A stretch of 13,219 nucleotides of DNA from Euperipatoides rowelli (lineage: Eukaryota > Onychophora > Udeonychophora > Euonychophora > Peripatopsidae), in the NCBI GenBank assembly GCA_003024985.2, contig PXIH01S0004763.1. One strand, written 5' to 3'. The position numbers were made by a program, and so were the translations under genes. The notes beneath the pieces were generated by a model. The model was not told where the DNA came from, searched no databases, and saw only the letters and a program-made list of their open reading frames with translations. Shown in pieces: positions 1 through 7,773 of the stretch. Numbering within the stretch: position 1 is the stretch's first letter; each line of letters begins with the position of its first letter.

Positions 1-140
1 GACTGCTTATTCATTATATTCACAGCTATCCCCCATATCTAGGGGACATTCCACTATCCACCTCCTGTGGACGCACCCTCTAGCAGCCAACTCTGCTTGA
101 GGGTGCGTCCAAAATGTTACTCTGTTTTCTTTAGGCATGA
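1..140. other. GC-richer patch with nested inverted repeats
   Basis: This stretch stands out from the surrounding AT-rich DNA. It carries a short C4/G4 inverted repeat (31-34 with 42-45), a CCAC/GTGG inverted repeat (58-61 with 67-70) and the long hairpin listed separately at 68-111. After about 140 the sequence turns into A/T-rich low-complexity DNA. No open frame of note crosses it. The patch may be the end of a repeat element cut by the window edge; that is inference, because no family was recognised. Confidence 0.4.
68..111. repeat. Strong 18-bp hairpin (inverted repeat)
   Basis: GGACGCACCCTC (69-80) is perfectly reverse-complementary to GAGGGTGCGTCC (99-110), and T68 pairs with A111. 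After one T/T mismatch (81/98) the stem continues with AGCAG (82-86) pairing CTGCT (93-97), leaving a six-base loop CCAACT (87-92). The paired bases are unusually GC-rich for this locus. It could be a structured part of a short transposon or SINE, or a small-RNA hairpin; the sequence alone does not decide. Confidence 0.75.
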
Positions 141-740
141 ATATCATTTATTCAATTTTTCAAAAGTTTTCAATGTTTTTGTTGAACATTTTTTCTGTTG
201 AACTTTGAGAACTATAATATACAATAAAAAAAATAATAAAATACAAAAGTAAAAAATAAAGAATTATTGCATTTTGATTTAAATTTTTAGAATAACATCT
301 CAAAATAAAAAATAAAGAATACTGCAATAAAAATCAATATGCAATAATACAAAAGAGCAAATAACAAAAATTAATTTCATGAACTTGAAAGACTGTAACA
401 AAAATATTTTACTGAGAAAGACAATATTCTATTAATTTCTAAACAAAATCCAACCCCCACCCCCCTGATTTTGATTCATAAACAATTAATATCATTAGAT
501 CCACGCACAAAAAAAAATTTTCTTCACATATTAATATATTGATATCAGTAAAAAAAAAGAGAAATACACAAAAAACAAAAGTTGTTGCACGACTATCAAA
601 ACAAAAAATATTTTTTTCTTAAATGGTGAAAAAAGTAAAAAATAATTATTAAAATTCCTAATCAAATACAATTACTTTCCTCCATATCAACATGACAAAT
701 ATTAACAAAAGAATAATCTTGAGATTGCAATATGGATACT
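141..740. other. AT-rich non-coding stretch
   Basis: No coding signal is visible. The DNA is A/T-rich low complexity, with many A-runs and AATAAA-like words between 220 and 330 and an isolated C-rich spot around 450-467. Confidence 0.6.
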
Positions 741-860
741 CTTCCATTTATTGGCTAGTCATAGACAGAATTAAATTTTGAGATTGTTTAGATATTTTTA
801 TATACAGTATGTTCAAAATGTTCAAAATAATCGATCTGCCCTCCAACTGTGAAAAAAGGT
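741..860 (+). repeat. Left inverted-repeat arm of the mariner-like element
   Basis: This arm pairs with 1157-1274. The best-conserved part is the inner half, where ATCTGCCCTC, AACTGTGAAAA and AAGGT are shared (with one or two indels). It contains no coding sequence. Confidence 0.7.
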
Positions 861-881
861 CCGATTTACATTTGCTGACAT

Positions 882-1157
882 TCATCGACAAATCAATAAA
901 GTTAGCTGCATATTGTGAGAGCTTGAAAATGTTCTGTAGGGAACAGGATTAAATTGTTCCCATGCAAATTTTTGGATGAGTTCCTGAGTTTGATCAACAG
1001 TGTGAGGCCAAGAATTATCATGAAACAACACAACACCATGAGTAAACATGCCACACATTTTATTCTGATTGCGCATGACATTTTTTCAAGGTCTATCAAT
1101 ATGTCGATGAATTTTCTCCAGTTTCACATTTCTTGCATTCAGGAAATGGATGACAAA
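882..1157 (-). pseudogene. Mariner (D,D34D) transposase remnant, internally deleted
   Basis: Reading the minus strand from 1157, the first segment is HFLNARNVKLEKIHRHI, which resembles the N-terminal helix-turn-helix of SETMAR-type mariner transposases. It meets an in-frame TGA at 1086-1088. The same frame then continues into GVVLFHDNSWPHTV and TQELIQKFAWEQFNPVPY, the well-known HDNARPH and PPYSPDLAPSDY region of the catalytic domain. The middle of the protein, with the first catalytic Asp, is missing. The second catalytic Asp is at 1017-1019. The residue 35 positions later, where the third catalytic Asp belongs, is Asn (912-914). The frame ends at TAG/TAA-like stops near 882. Stop codon, deletion and lost Asp all say it is dead. 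The longer plus-strand frame at 954-1175 is its antisense shadow. Confidence 0.8.
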
Positions 1158-1274
1158 CCTTATTTTCACAGTTAGAGGGCAGATCAAATATTTTGAATAT
1201 TTAAATGTATATAAAAATCTAAACAAGCTCAAATAAAGTTATAACGAAGTCTGTGAATAGCCAATGAATTTAAG
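1157..1274 (-). repeat. Right inverted-repeat arm of the mariner-like element
   Basis: This is the reverse complement of the left arm with scattered substitutions and small indels. The transposase remnant begins directly at its inner edge. A 12-base word AGTTAGCTGCAT follows the outer edge (1276-1287) and also occurs inside the element (900-911), which hints at rearrangement. Confidence 0.7.
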
Positions 1275-1402
1275 AAGTTAGCTGCATGAATGTAGTACTA
1301 AATAGAAAACTTTAAAAATGGTACTTACTTTATAAATGTGATTACTTTATGAATATGTATTCGTATATATATATATATCAAGCTTATTAATATATTCATT
1401 AA
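1275..1402. other. AT-rich spacer upstream of the receptor gene
   Basis: It contains a short TA repeat (about 1364-1378) and no coding signal. It may be intron or promoter DNA of the downstream gene. Confidence 0.4.
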
Positions 1403-1417
1403 AAAAATAATATCTGG

Positions 1418-1452
1418 CTGATTTTTAATCCATTTTATCTTCTTTTCAATAG
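1418..1452 (+). promoter_or_regulatory. Candidate 3' splice site (branch point, pyrimidine tract, AG)
   Basis: A CTGAT branch-point-like word (1418-1422, fitting CTRAY) lies about 30 bases before an AG at 1451-1452. Between them is a T/C-rich tract TTTTATCTTCTTTTC. The reading frame of the GPCR is open from 1403 through this AG to its first ATG, with no stop. If used, the exon would begin at 1453 and add residues NSSFQLLPHFSD before the Met, with an NSS glycosylation sequon. This is inference from consensus signals only. Confidence 0.5.
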
Positions 1453-1489
1453 GAATTCTTCCTTCCAACTATTACCCCACTTCTCTGAC

Positions 1490-2491
1490 ATGCCCAAACG
1501 TTGTCTGCACCATAACAAGGCCTCTAGTGATAGTGATAAATTGAAATTTATCTTGGACGAATGTATACGATTTCCAGTTTGTGTTTTTGGCATATTTGCT
1601 AATATAATAGTTATCAGTGTGTTTTCTAGACCTAACTTCCATGGAACAACATTTATATATCTAAAGTTTAAAGCTCTAGCGGATATAATTGCAAGTTTTG
1701 CAAAAATGGTAATAGTCTTTCCGGAACATGCCATAGAATATTCTTACCTTTTAGTGTGGATACAAGCAAAAATAATTATGTATTTTGCTTATGCCTTTTT
1801 TGGATTATCTAATTTAGCAGTAGTGGCTATTTCCTTTGAGAGATATATGGCAGTTTGCCACCCACTCCGAGCTAAAATGATTCAGAATTTTACATTTGCT
1901 AGGACAGTGTTGTGTCTCTGTCTAATACTAGCTTTCATTAGTAGTATGCCATTTGCAAGACATAATATTGTAGTGGTGTCTGGTTCATGCCATAATGTGT
2001 CACTTTATAAGAAAATACAGGACAGGGCTTTCATGAAAACATCATTTTATACAACTTTTCAGTTACTTCAGGAATGTTTAACACGTTTCATGCCGTGTGT
2101 GGCTTTAGCATTTATGAATATTCGTATAATCGTTGTATTCAAAAAGACTGTAGAAAAACGACAAAAAATGAAAGCAGAAGTTGATGAAAAAAAAACAAGA
2201 GATGAAAAACGTTTAATTTTTCTTCTAATTGCAGTTGTTGCTCTTTTTTATATATCGGTTGTACCATTCACTGCTTGCGTTTTTGCAATGTATTATATCA
2301 ACTATGATGATTCTATTGTTTTTCTTATCATTATCAGATTGGCGTCAGTTTTGGAAGTATCTGGTTGTGCCTTTGATTTCGTAATTTATGTAATATTTAA
2401 TCCTCCTTTTAGAAGAACATTAAATAGGATTTTAAACTGTTCAAAAAATAGCATTGACCCTAAGGATCAGTCAATCACAACGGCTGAATAG
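1490..2491 (+). CDS. Rhodopsin-like (class A) peptide GPCR, FMRFamide-receptor-like
   Basis: A 333-codon intact frame encodes a seven-helix receptor. TM1 (about 26-46) has the conserved Asn in GIFANIIVISVF (N38). TM2 carries LAD (D65). TM3 ends in ERYMAVCHPL (E117-R118-Y119). TM5 has P202, TM6 has F253 and P259, and TM7 reads DFVIY (296-300), then NPPFRRTLNRIL as helix 8 with a possible palmitoylated C317. The D/N-F-x-I-Y form of TM7 and FSRPxF after TM1 fit the FMRFamide/neuropeptide receptor group of protostomes; the exact ligand is unknown. It should sit in the plasma membrane and signal through G proteins. Oddities: position 3.25, normally the disulfide Cys, is Ala93; TM4 lacks the usual Trp; CWxP in TM6 reads SVVP. 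An NVS sequon (169-171) lies in extracellular loop 2. The ATG is the first in frame, but the open frame continues upstream through a splice acceptor, so the N-terminus may be incomplete. No introns interrupt the seven helices. Confidence 0.9.
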   Translation: MPKRCLHHNKASSDSDKLKFILDECIRFPVCVFGIFANIIVISVFSRPNFHGTTFIYLKFKALADIIASFAKMVIVFPEHAIEYSYLLVWIQAKIIMYFAYAFFGLSNLAVVAISFERYMAVCHPLRAKMIQNFTFARTVLCLCLILAFISSMPFARHNIVVVSGSCHNVSLYKKIQDRAFMKTSFYTTFQLLQECLTRFMPCVALAFMNIRIIVVFKKTVEKRQKMKAEVDEKKTRDEKRLIFLLIAVVALFYISVVPFTACVFAMYYINYDDSIVFLIIIRLASVLEVSGCAFDFVIYVIFNPPFRRTLNRILNCSKNSIDPKDQSITTAE

Positions 2492-4561
2492 ACACACATA
2501 TGGGGTAAAAGAGAAACTATAATATCTGATGGTTTGATTGGTCCGATTTTGTCAGATGATCATTTCATAACATTTAGATTTCTGCTTAGATTTGATTGTG
2601 TTTTTTTTATAGGGAGTACTTAGTGTCTGGTTATCAAACTTAATTTAGCTTTTCCTCCAAGATTTTGTATGGGCTCAGATGCCTTATTTTTTTTTATTTA
2701 GAGTGCAAACCTTACCCTGAACCCTAACTCCAACTACGTATGAAATCCATTATTCCCCAACCATATGATAATTAAGAGATGCAAGATACTTTTTTTGATC
2801 AATTTAGTTATTTTGACGTAACTTCTATCCCTAACCATTAACCAATCAACAGCCATAAACGGCCGGCGGGTTTTAGGAAGAATGGGCCAAATTAAGTTTG
2901 AGACCCAGGTGCTTGTAATTTCACCATCAAAATATGCTTTATTCATCATTTACACATGACAAAAACAATAAAATTGAACAAAATTGTTACAGTGAAAAGC
3001 TGCATACAAATAATTAAGAANTTACATATTGCAATAAAAGTTGATAATGGAGAGCATGCCATCTATCAAAAAAAACAAAAACAAAACAACAACAACAACA
3101 GAAAACTGACTATTTGCTAAATCAAAATGATAAATTTGTTCAATATAAATTTAAAATACAGTAGTTGTTAAGAATTAAATATATCTTGAAATACTTATAA
3201 CATCTAATTCTCTCTATAGTGAAGATAAAAATATATAAATGAAAACAAATAAAGTGATTATTGGCGACAAAATGAAAAAACAAATTAATAGACATTATGA
3301 AAGCTAACTAACTAAAAAAGAAAATAAACATATAATGTTCTAAGGTCCAAAAAAAAAAAGGGATTATATTCAAACACTATGTATTATACTGATTCCTGTT
3401 TTGTATAAAAAATACATTTATCTGGAATTCTAAAAATATATGTATCAATGAGGACAGAATTAATTGGAAGTGAATCAACTAGTAGCATATAGTGGAAATT
3501 ACACACCTCATTTTATATATTTATAATGTATGTAGAAAATTTAAGAGTTTTATTATAATATCTCAAATTAAAATTAATGTATTAATTTACTATCCTTTAG
3601 ACCATAATAATGTTGATTAAGGAATTTTAGTAATGTTTAATAAATTTAATTCAACTTTCATATCTAGAAACCCTCTGTCACCCGGTAGAATACCATATTT
3701 TTGGGAAAATACTTAACCAAGAGTTTGTACAATATTTCCGAATTGGATTCTTATGTTTATCTAATGGATGAGGTGTTTATCTGAAATACATATATTTGAT
3801 GTATAACTTTTTTATAAAAAAATATGAAAAAGTAACAGCCTGATTATATAAAGATACATGATTTACAATAGTCAATAGATGAAAGTTCAAACCTCCCTTG
3901 TTTACAGGTAGGGCAAGAAGCCAGTATGCACCATTTGTTCCAGAAAAATGCAAAAGAATTGACTTTTTATAGAAACTTAAATCAAACTTTATATGAGGGC
4001 AAAAGGAAGACATTTTTAGGGATAAAATATGTTAAAATTTGAACCCCATGATATACAATAAGTCCTTTTACATCTAATATTAAGAAATGACATAAATTCA
4101 TTTTGAATCTTGATTTTAAACAAAATTTCCCAGAAATGGGTAAGGGGATACTTAGAAATCTCGCTGGAGGGACAATGCTAAATACAGGCAAAAGTTTAAA
4201 CATAAGGGGTTAAACAATTAAAGATTTTTTTTTTTTAAGTTAAATTTGGTTAAAGTATGTGTTCAAAAGGAATATAATAATGTTAATCACTTTCTGTATA
4301 TTAGTAACATCTTTAACAAAAATAAAATGTCGACTACAAAGCTGAAGACGTCAATTTAAAATCAATAGATTTAAAATTAAAGTAAATTTTAAAACTACGT
4401 ATTTCAAATATTAGTTCATTTATGTAAGTTGCAAAAAAGAGGAGTTGATAAAATTGAACCTTGTAACGTTTGACAGGATATTATTTCCAATTTTTAAATA
4501 TAGAATTTTATTTATCATATAATTTATTTAACCAAAAGAAAGCTTAAACTCAATAAATAAT
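2492..4561. other. Long AT-rich intergenic region, no gene seen
   Basis: No coding region is convincing here. A GC-richer island around 2850-2890 (GGCCGGCGGG) and telomere-like words (CCCTAACTCC near 2724) interrupt otherwise A/T-rich DNA. A short CAA microsatellite lies near 3068-3100 and an ambiguous base at 3021. Short frames of 70-80 codons at 2734-2949, 3777-4013 and 3982-4203 on the minus strand show no motif and have no sign of selection. The first few hundred bases are probably the receptor's 3' untranslated region. Confidence 0.5.
2967..2972 (+). promoter_or_regulatory. Possible polyadenylation signal of the receptor gene
   Basis: This AATAAA lies about 475 bases after the receptor stop codon, a plausible distance for a 3' UTR. 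In DNA this AT-rich the hexamer is expected often by chance, so support is weak. Confidence 0.2.
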
Positions 4562-4638
4562 TAAACTATTTTATGAGATAAATATAAGTGATTGACATCA
4601 AAAGCCTTCTCAATATCTAAGAACATGAAAGCACCACC
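4562..4638 (-). pseudogene. LINE-type reverse transcriptase fragment (motif A)
   Basis: The minus strand translates as GGAFMFLDIEKAFD followed by VNHLYLSHKIV and a stop. FLDIEKAFD with a following NH is the classic palm motif A of non-LTR retrotransposon reverse transcriptases, usually written F-L-D-I-x-K-A-F-D-x-V-N-H, and includes the first catalytic Asp. Only about 25 codons are recognisable; both sides fall into AT-rich DNA with stops. It is a decayed scrap of a LINE. Family (Jockey, CR1, RTE) cannot be assigned. The strand is opposite to the CAAA-type tail after the next array, so the two need not belong together. Confidence 0.5.
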
Positions 4639-4740
4639 TATCATTTATTTTTTATAATTAATTGTAATGATATAAAAAAGGATGAATGCAATCAAGGATG
4701 GATCTATCCGTTATAGAAAACTAGCTGAAACTTACTGGAA

Positions 4741-6122
4741 TTGCCTGGGACACCTCTCCTTTCTACCACCAAAAATCCTAAAGTATATTTCCCTTGTCTA
4801 CACTATGCAACCTACCCAAATGCCAAATTTCAAGTTTGTGCCATGTTGGAAAGTATGCTAAACAGTTCAGTTTATTCCCCATCCCACATCCCACACCCAA
4901 AAATGCAAACGCTATTTTCTTGTCTACACAATGCAACATAACCAAATGCCAAATTTCATGTTTGTGCTATGTTGTAAACTATGCTAAACAGTTTAGTGTC
5001 TTTCCCCACCCTACACCACCAGCCTGAAAATCCAAACGTCTAATTTTCTTGTCTACACTATGCAACCTACTCATATGCCAAATTTCAAGTTTGTGCCATG
5101 TTCGGAAATATGCAAAACATTTCAGGGTATTCCCTACCCCTAACCCCAATCACAAAAATCAAAAAGTCCATTTTTCTTGTCTACACTAAGCAACCTATTT
5201 AATGCCAAATTTTAAGTTTGTGCCTAGTTGGGAAGTATGCCAAAAAATTCAGTGTCATTTTCACTCCACACCCCACACTCAAAAATGCAAACTTTATTTT
5301 CTTGTCTAAACTATGCAACACAACAAAATGCCAAATTTCAAGTTTGTGCCATGTTGTAAACTATGCTAAACAGTTCAGTGTCAATTCCCACCCCACACCC
5401 CACCTCAAAAATACAAAAGTCTCTTTTCCTTAACTACACTATGCAACCTACCCATATACCAAATTTCAAGTTTGTGCCATGTTGTAAATTAGGCTAAACA
5501 GTTCAGTGTCAATTCCCACCCCACACCCCACCTCAAAAATACAAAAGTATCTTTTCCTTAACTACACTATGCAACCTACCCATATGCCAAATTTCAAGTT
5601 TATGCCATGTTCAGAAATATGCAAAACATTTCAGGGTCATTCCCCACCCCTCCCACAAAAAAAAAAGCATATTTTCCTTGTTTACACTACACAACCTATC
5701 CCCATGCCAAATTTCAAGTTTGTGCCATGTTGTAAACTATGCTAAACAGTTCAGTGTCAATTCCCACCCCACACCCCACCTCAAAAATACAAAAGTCCCT
5801 TTTCCTTAACTACACTATGCAACCTACCCATATACCAAATTTCAAGTTTATGCCATGTTCAGAAATATGCAAAACATTTCAGGGTCATTCCCCACCCCTC
5901 CCACAAAAAAAAAGCATATTTTCCTTGTTTACACTACACAACCTATCCCCATTCCAAATTTCAAGTTTGTGCCATGTTAGATTAGTATGCTAAAAAGTTC
6001 AGTATCACCCCCCCCCCTACACCCCACCTAAAAAATACAAAAGTCTATTTTCCTTGTCTACACTATGCAACCTACCCACATGGCAAATTTCAAATTTGTG
6101 TTATGTCGGGAAGTATGTTAAA
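4741..6122 (+). repeat. Minisatellite array A: 11 copies of a ~127-bp unit
   Basis: A core TGCCAAATTTCAAGTTTGTG recurs with starts at about 4821, 4947, 5076, 5203, 5329, 5457, 5585, 5705, 5833, 5952 and 6081, giving periods of 119-129 bp. Each unit also has a C-rich block (CCCCACCCCACACCCC), a CAAAAATGCAAA-like block and CTACACTATGCAACCTACC. Units starting 5457/5705 and 5585/5833 match each other better than their neighbours, showing a duplicated ~248-bp dimer. The open frames across the array (for example 4741-5027 and 5506-5993) are by-products of the repeat and not genes. The array could be the body of a larger transposon or a local satellite. Confidence 0.9.
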
Positions 6123-6135
6123 TCCTGACTCTTCA

Positions 6136-6182
6136 ATAACAAACAAACAAACGTATAATACATACAAACAAACAAACAAACT
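6136..6182 (+). repeat. CAAA-rich simple repeat, possible retroposon tail
   Basis: Two (CAAA)n blocks are separated by CGTATAATACATA. They follow the last array unit by about 15 bases. Short tetranucleotide tails of this kind are common at the 3' end of non-LTR elements, so the array might be part of a retroposon; this is inference. Confidence 0.6.
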
Positions 6183-6483
6183 ATCTATTTTATATATTAG
6201 ATTGTTGACAAAATATGAATTTGTCTAAAAAAAAAAGATATTATCTTTTCATCCACATCTAGTAGATAAATGTGTCTATGTTACTGTTTTTAACATAATT
6301 ATCTTACTAGTTTTATTTTTAGGAAGTGGAATAAATTATGCTTTGATAAAGTATATTTTGAACATTATAACTTTTGTACATTTTATAAGAACATGAAATT
6401 AATTATATTAAAAAACAAATTTTCTCTGTGTATTTGTCATTCCAAACTCTTTAAATTACATTTTCTCGCCAATGGTTTGTCCA
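6183..6483. other. AT-rich spacer between the two arrays
   Basis: No gene or repeat is recognised. Base composition is like the rest of the intergenic DNA. Confidence 0.5.
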
Positions 6484-6800
6484 ATTAAGTTGAAATTTGA
6501 AATTGGTGTTATCGTAGAGGTCTAGAATATGTATATAAAAGGTCAAGGTCCTAGATGGTCACATGTGGGTGCTAGGGGTGCCCCAAAAATCTAAATTTTT
6601 TAAAAGTCTCCGATTAAGTTTTAATTTGAAATTGGTGTTACACCAGAGGTCTAGAATATGTATTTAAAAGGTTAAGGTTCTAGGTGGTCAAATGGGGTTG
6701 GTGGGGGCACCCCAAAATATAAATTTTTAAAAATGCTCTGATTAAGTTCAAATTTAAAATTTGTGTTACCCTAGAGGTCTAGAATCACATGGAGGGGCTA
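6484..6800 (+). repeat. Minisatellite array B: ~2.5-3 copies of a ~128-bp unit
   Basis: The block ATTAAGTT-AATTTGAAATT-GGTGTTA followed by AGAGGTCTAGAAT starts near 6484, 6613 and 6741 (periods 129 and 128). Copies one and two also share ATATGTAT-TAAAAGGT-AAGGT-CTAG-TGGTCA and a G-rich then C-rich segment (GGGTGC... and GCACCCCAAAA). The third copy is truncated after the TCTAGAAT block. Its period matches array A, and its reverse complement shares ACCT then CCAATTTCAAATTT with the array A core. Confidence 0.85.
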
Positions 6801-6825
6801 GTGTGGACCCAATTTAATTCCATAA

Positions 6826-6902
6826 GGGGGGGGGAGGCATGAGCAAATAATATGGGAGTGTTACCATAGTTCCAAACATGACACAAAATTCTGCCCCCCC
6901 CC
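6826..6902. repeat. G9 and C9 homopolymers in inverted arrangement
   Basis: ATAAGGGGGGGGG (6822-6834) is matched in inverted sense by CCCCCCCCCATAAAA (6894-6908), 59 bases apart. They could pair or reflect the ends of a small element. Homopolymer length in assemblies is error-prone. Confidence 0.5.
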
Positions 6903-6908
6903 ATAAAA

Positions 6909-7124
6909 AAAAATTACCGTCGTTTCGACTAGTTCAGTATTAATTGAAATTTTTGCACAAATCACAGATAAATTACTTTTATTAATAGTCAAATTATTAC
7001 TGATTTAGTAATTTACTAGCACAAAAGAATAATTAGTATAAGAAAAGGGGCATATAGGCCTACTGTAATTACATCTATCTGTACTATACAAAAGTTTTAT
7101 TTCATTAAAATACTTGTTTTTGTC
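6909..7124. other. AT-rich non-coding stretch
   Basis: No coding signal or recognised repeat was seen. Confidence 0.45.
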
Positions 7125-7260
7125 CCGTCCTCGTGGTCCAGTCTGCAGCAATGCAGTTTGAAAGTGTGGGTGAAGAGATAATTTTGGATGTTCCAGGTTT
7201 CTGTCCCAGTCGAGTCGGTTATGGAACGGTTTTTTTCCCTGGTTCTTACCCCCCCTTACC
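7125..7260 (+). repeat. Possible tRNA-derived SINE fragment
   Basis: A GC-richer block contains TGGTCCAGTCTG (7134-7145), resembling the RNA polymerase III A box (TGGCNNAGTNGG). It also has GGTTTCTGTCCC (7196-7207), resembling the B box (GGTTCGANTCC), in the right order about 62 bases apart. CCTCGTGGTCCAG just upstream resembles a tRNA 5' end. There is no clean cloverleaf, so it is not a functional tRNA. A tail is not obvious. Assignment is tentative. Confidence 0.3.
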
Positions 7261-7773
7261 AGAGTATTTTAACCAAGTACGCCCTGCTCACTTAAGAACC
7301 TGTATTTGATGAATTAATTTTTGAAGTAAAAATATATGCATTAACATCTATATATTAAAAAAAAATGAGGACTACCTGTTAATAGCAGGTAACTTTATTT
7401 TTTTTTTAAAAACATAAAAGACTTGTTTTTTTTTTTAAAATAGTATTTCAACACCTTGTATAAATTTAATTGTGTTTACATATAGTAATAAACTGATTAT
7501 TAAATGAAAGATGAACCTTAGCATTACGACTTTACTTAATCTCTGTTGAAAACAGTTTAATGATAAATCTTTTGCTTTATAAATTCTAATACCTTATTAG
7601 CTTTTATCTGGGTGTTAATTCCTTGAATATTAACAGCGGCAAAAGAAAAAAGAACTGTTCATAATTTTTTTTTGTTAAAGAAATTATAAACATATTTACA
7701 TAATGGTTAACAAATTTATATATGCATATCAACAAAAGTAATATTGCTTTAATTAAAGATTAAGATACTAAGA
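7261..7773. other. AT-rich non-coding stretch
   Basis: No gene seen. There is a small stem TACCTG/CAGGTA (about 7373-7391) followed by long T-runs. Confidence 0.45.

Larger units (their letters stand above)
741..1274 (-). mobile_element. Internally deleted mariner-like element with ~120-bp inverted repeats
   Basis: The left arm (741-860) and the right arm (1157-1274, read on the opposite strand) align nearly end to end. Shared blocks include ATTGGCTA, TTGTTTAGAT, TTTTATATACA, GATCTGCCCTC and AACTGTGAAAA. Between the arms lies a degraded mariner transposase on the minus strand, which starts immediately inside the right arm. The whole element is about 534 bp against roughly 1.3 kb for complete mariners (family knowledge), so it is a non-autonomous, MITE-like derivative. 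The exact ends and the TA target duplication are not clear, because the arms are diverged at the outer edge. Seen directly: the inverted repeats and the protein remnant. Inferred: the history by internal deletion. Confidence 0.75.

Noticed and set aside
954-1175. 73-codon plus-strand frame
   Set aside because: It is antisense to the recognisable mariner transposase remnant.
1435-1734. 99-codon minus-strand frame
   Set aside because: It is antisense to the GPCR and has no motif.
2710-2732. Telomere-like CCCTAA words (also near 7963 and 8170)
   Set aside because: There are only one or two imperfect copies at each site, not an array.
2734-2949. 71-codon minus-strand frame over a GC-richer island
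   Set aside because: No recognisable motif, and it is short enough to arise by chance. It may be part of an old repeat.
4741-5993. Several 66-84 codon frames across array A
   Set aside because: They shift phase between units because periods are not multiples of three. Internal stops recur in each unit, so this is repeat DNA and not a repeat protein.
4741-6122. CRISPR-like regular repeats
   Set aside because: Units are ~127 bp, similar along their full length with no unique spacers, and the DNA is plainly eukaryotic.
7125-7260. Functional tRNA gene
   Set aside because: Boxes are degenerate and too far apart, and no cloverleaf can be drawn.
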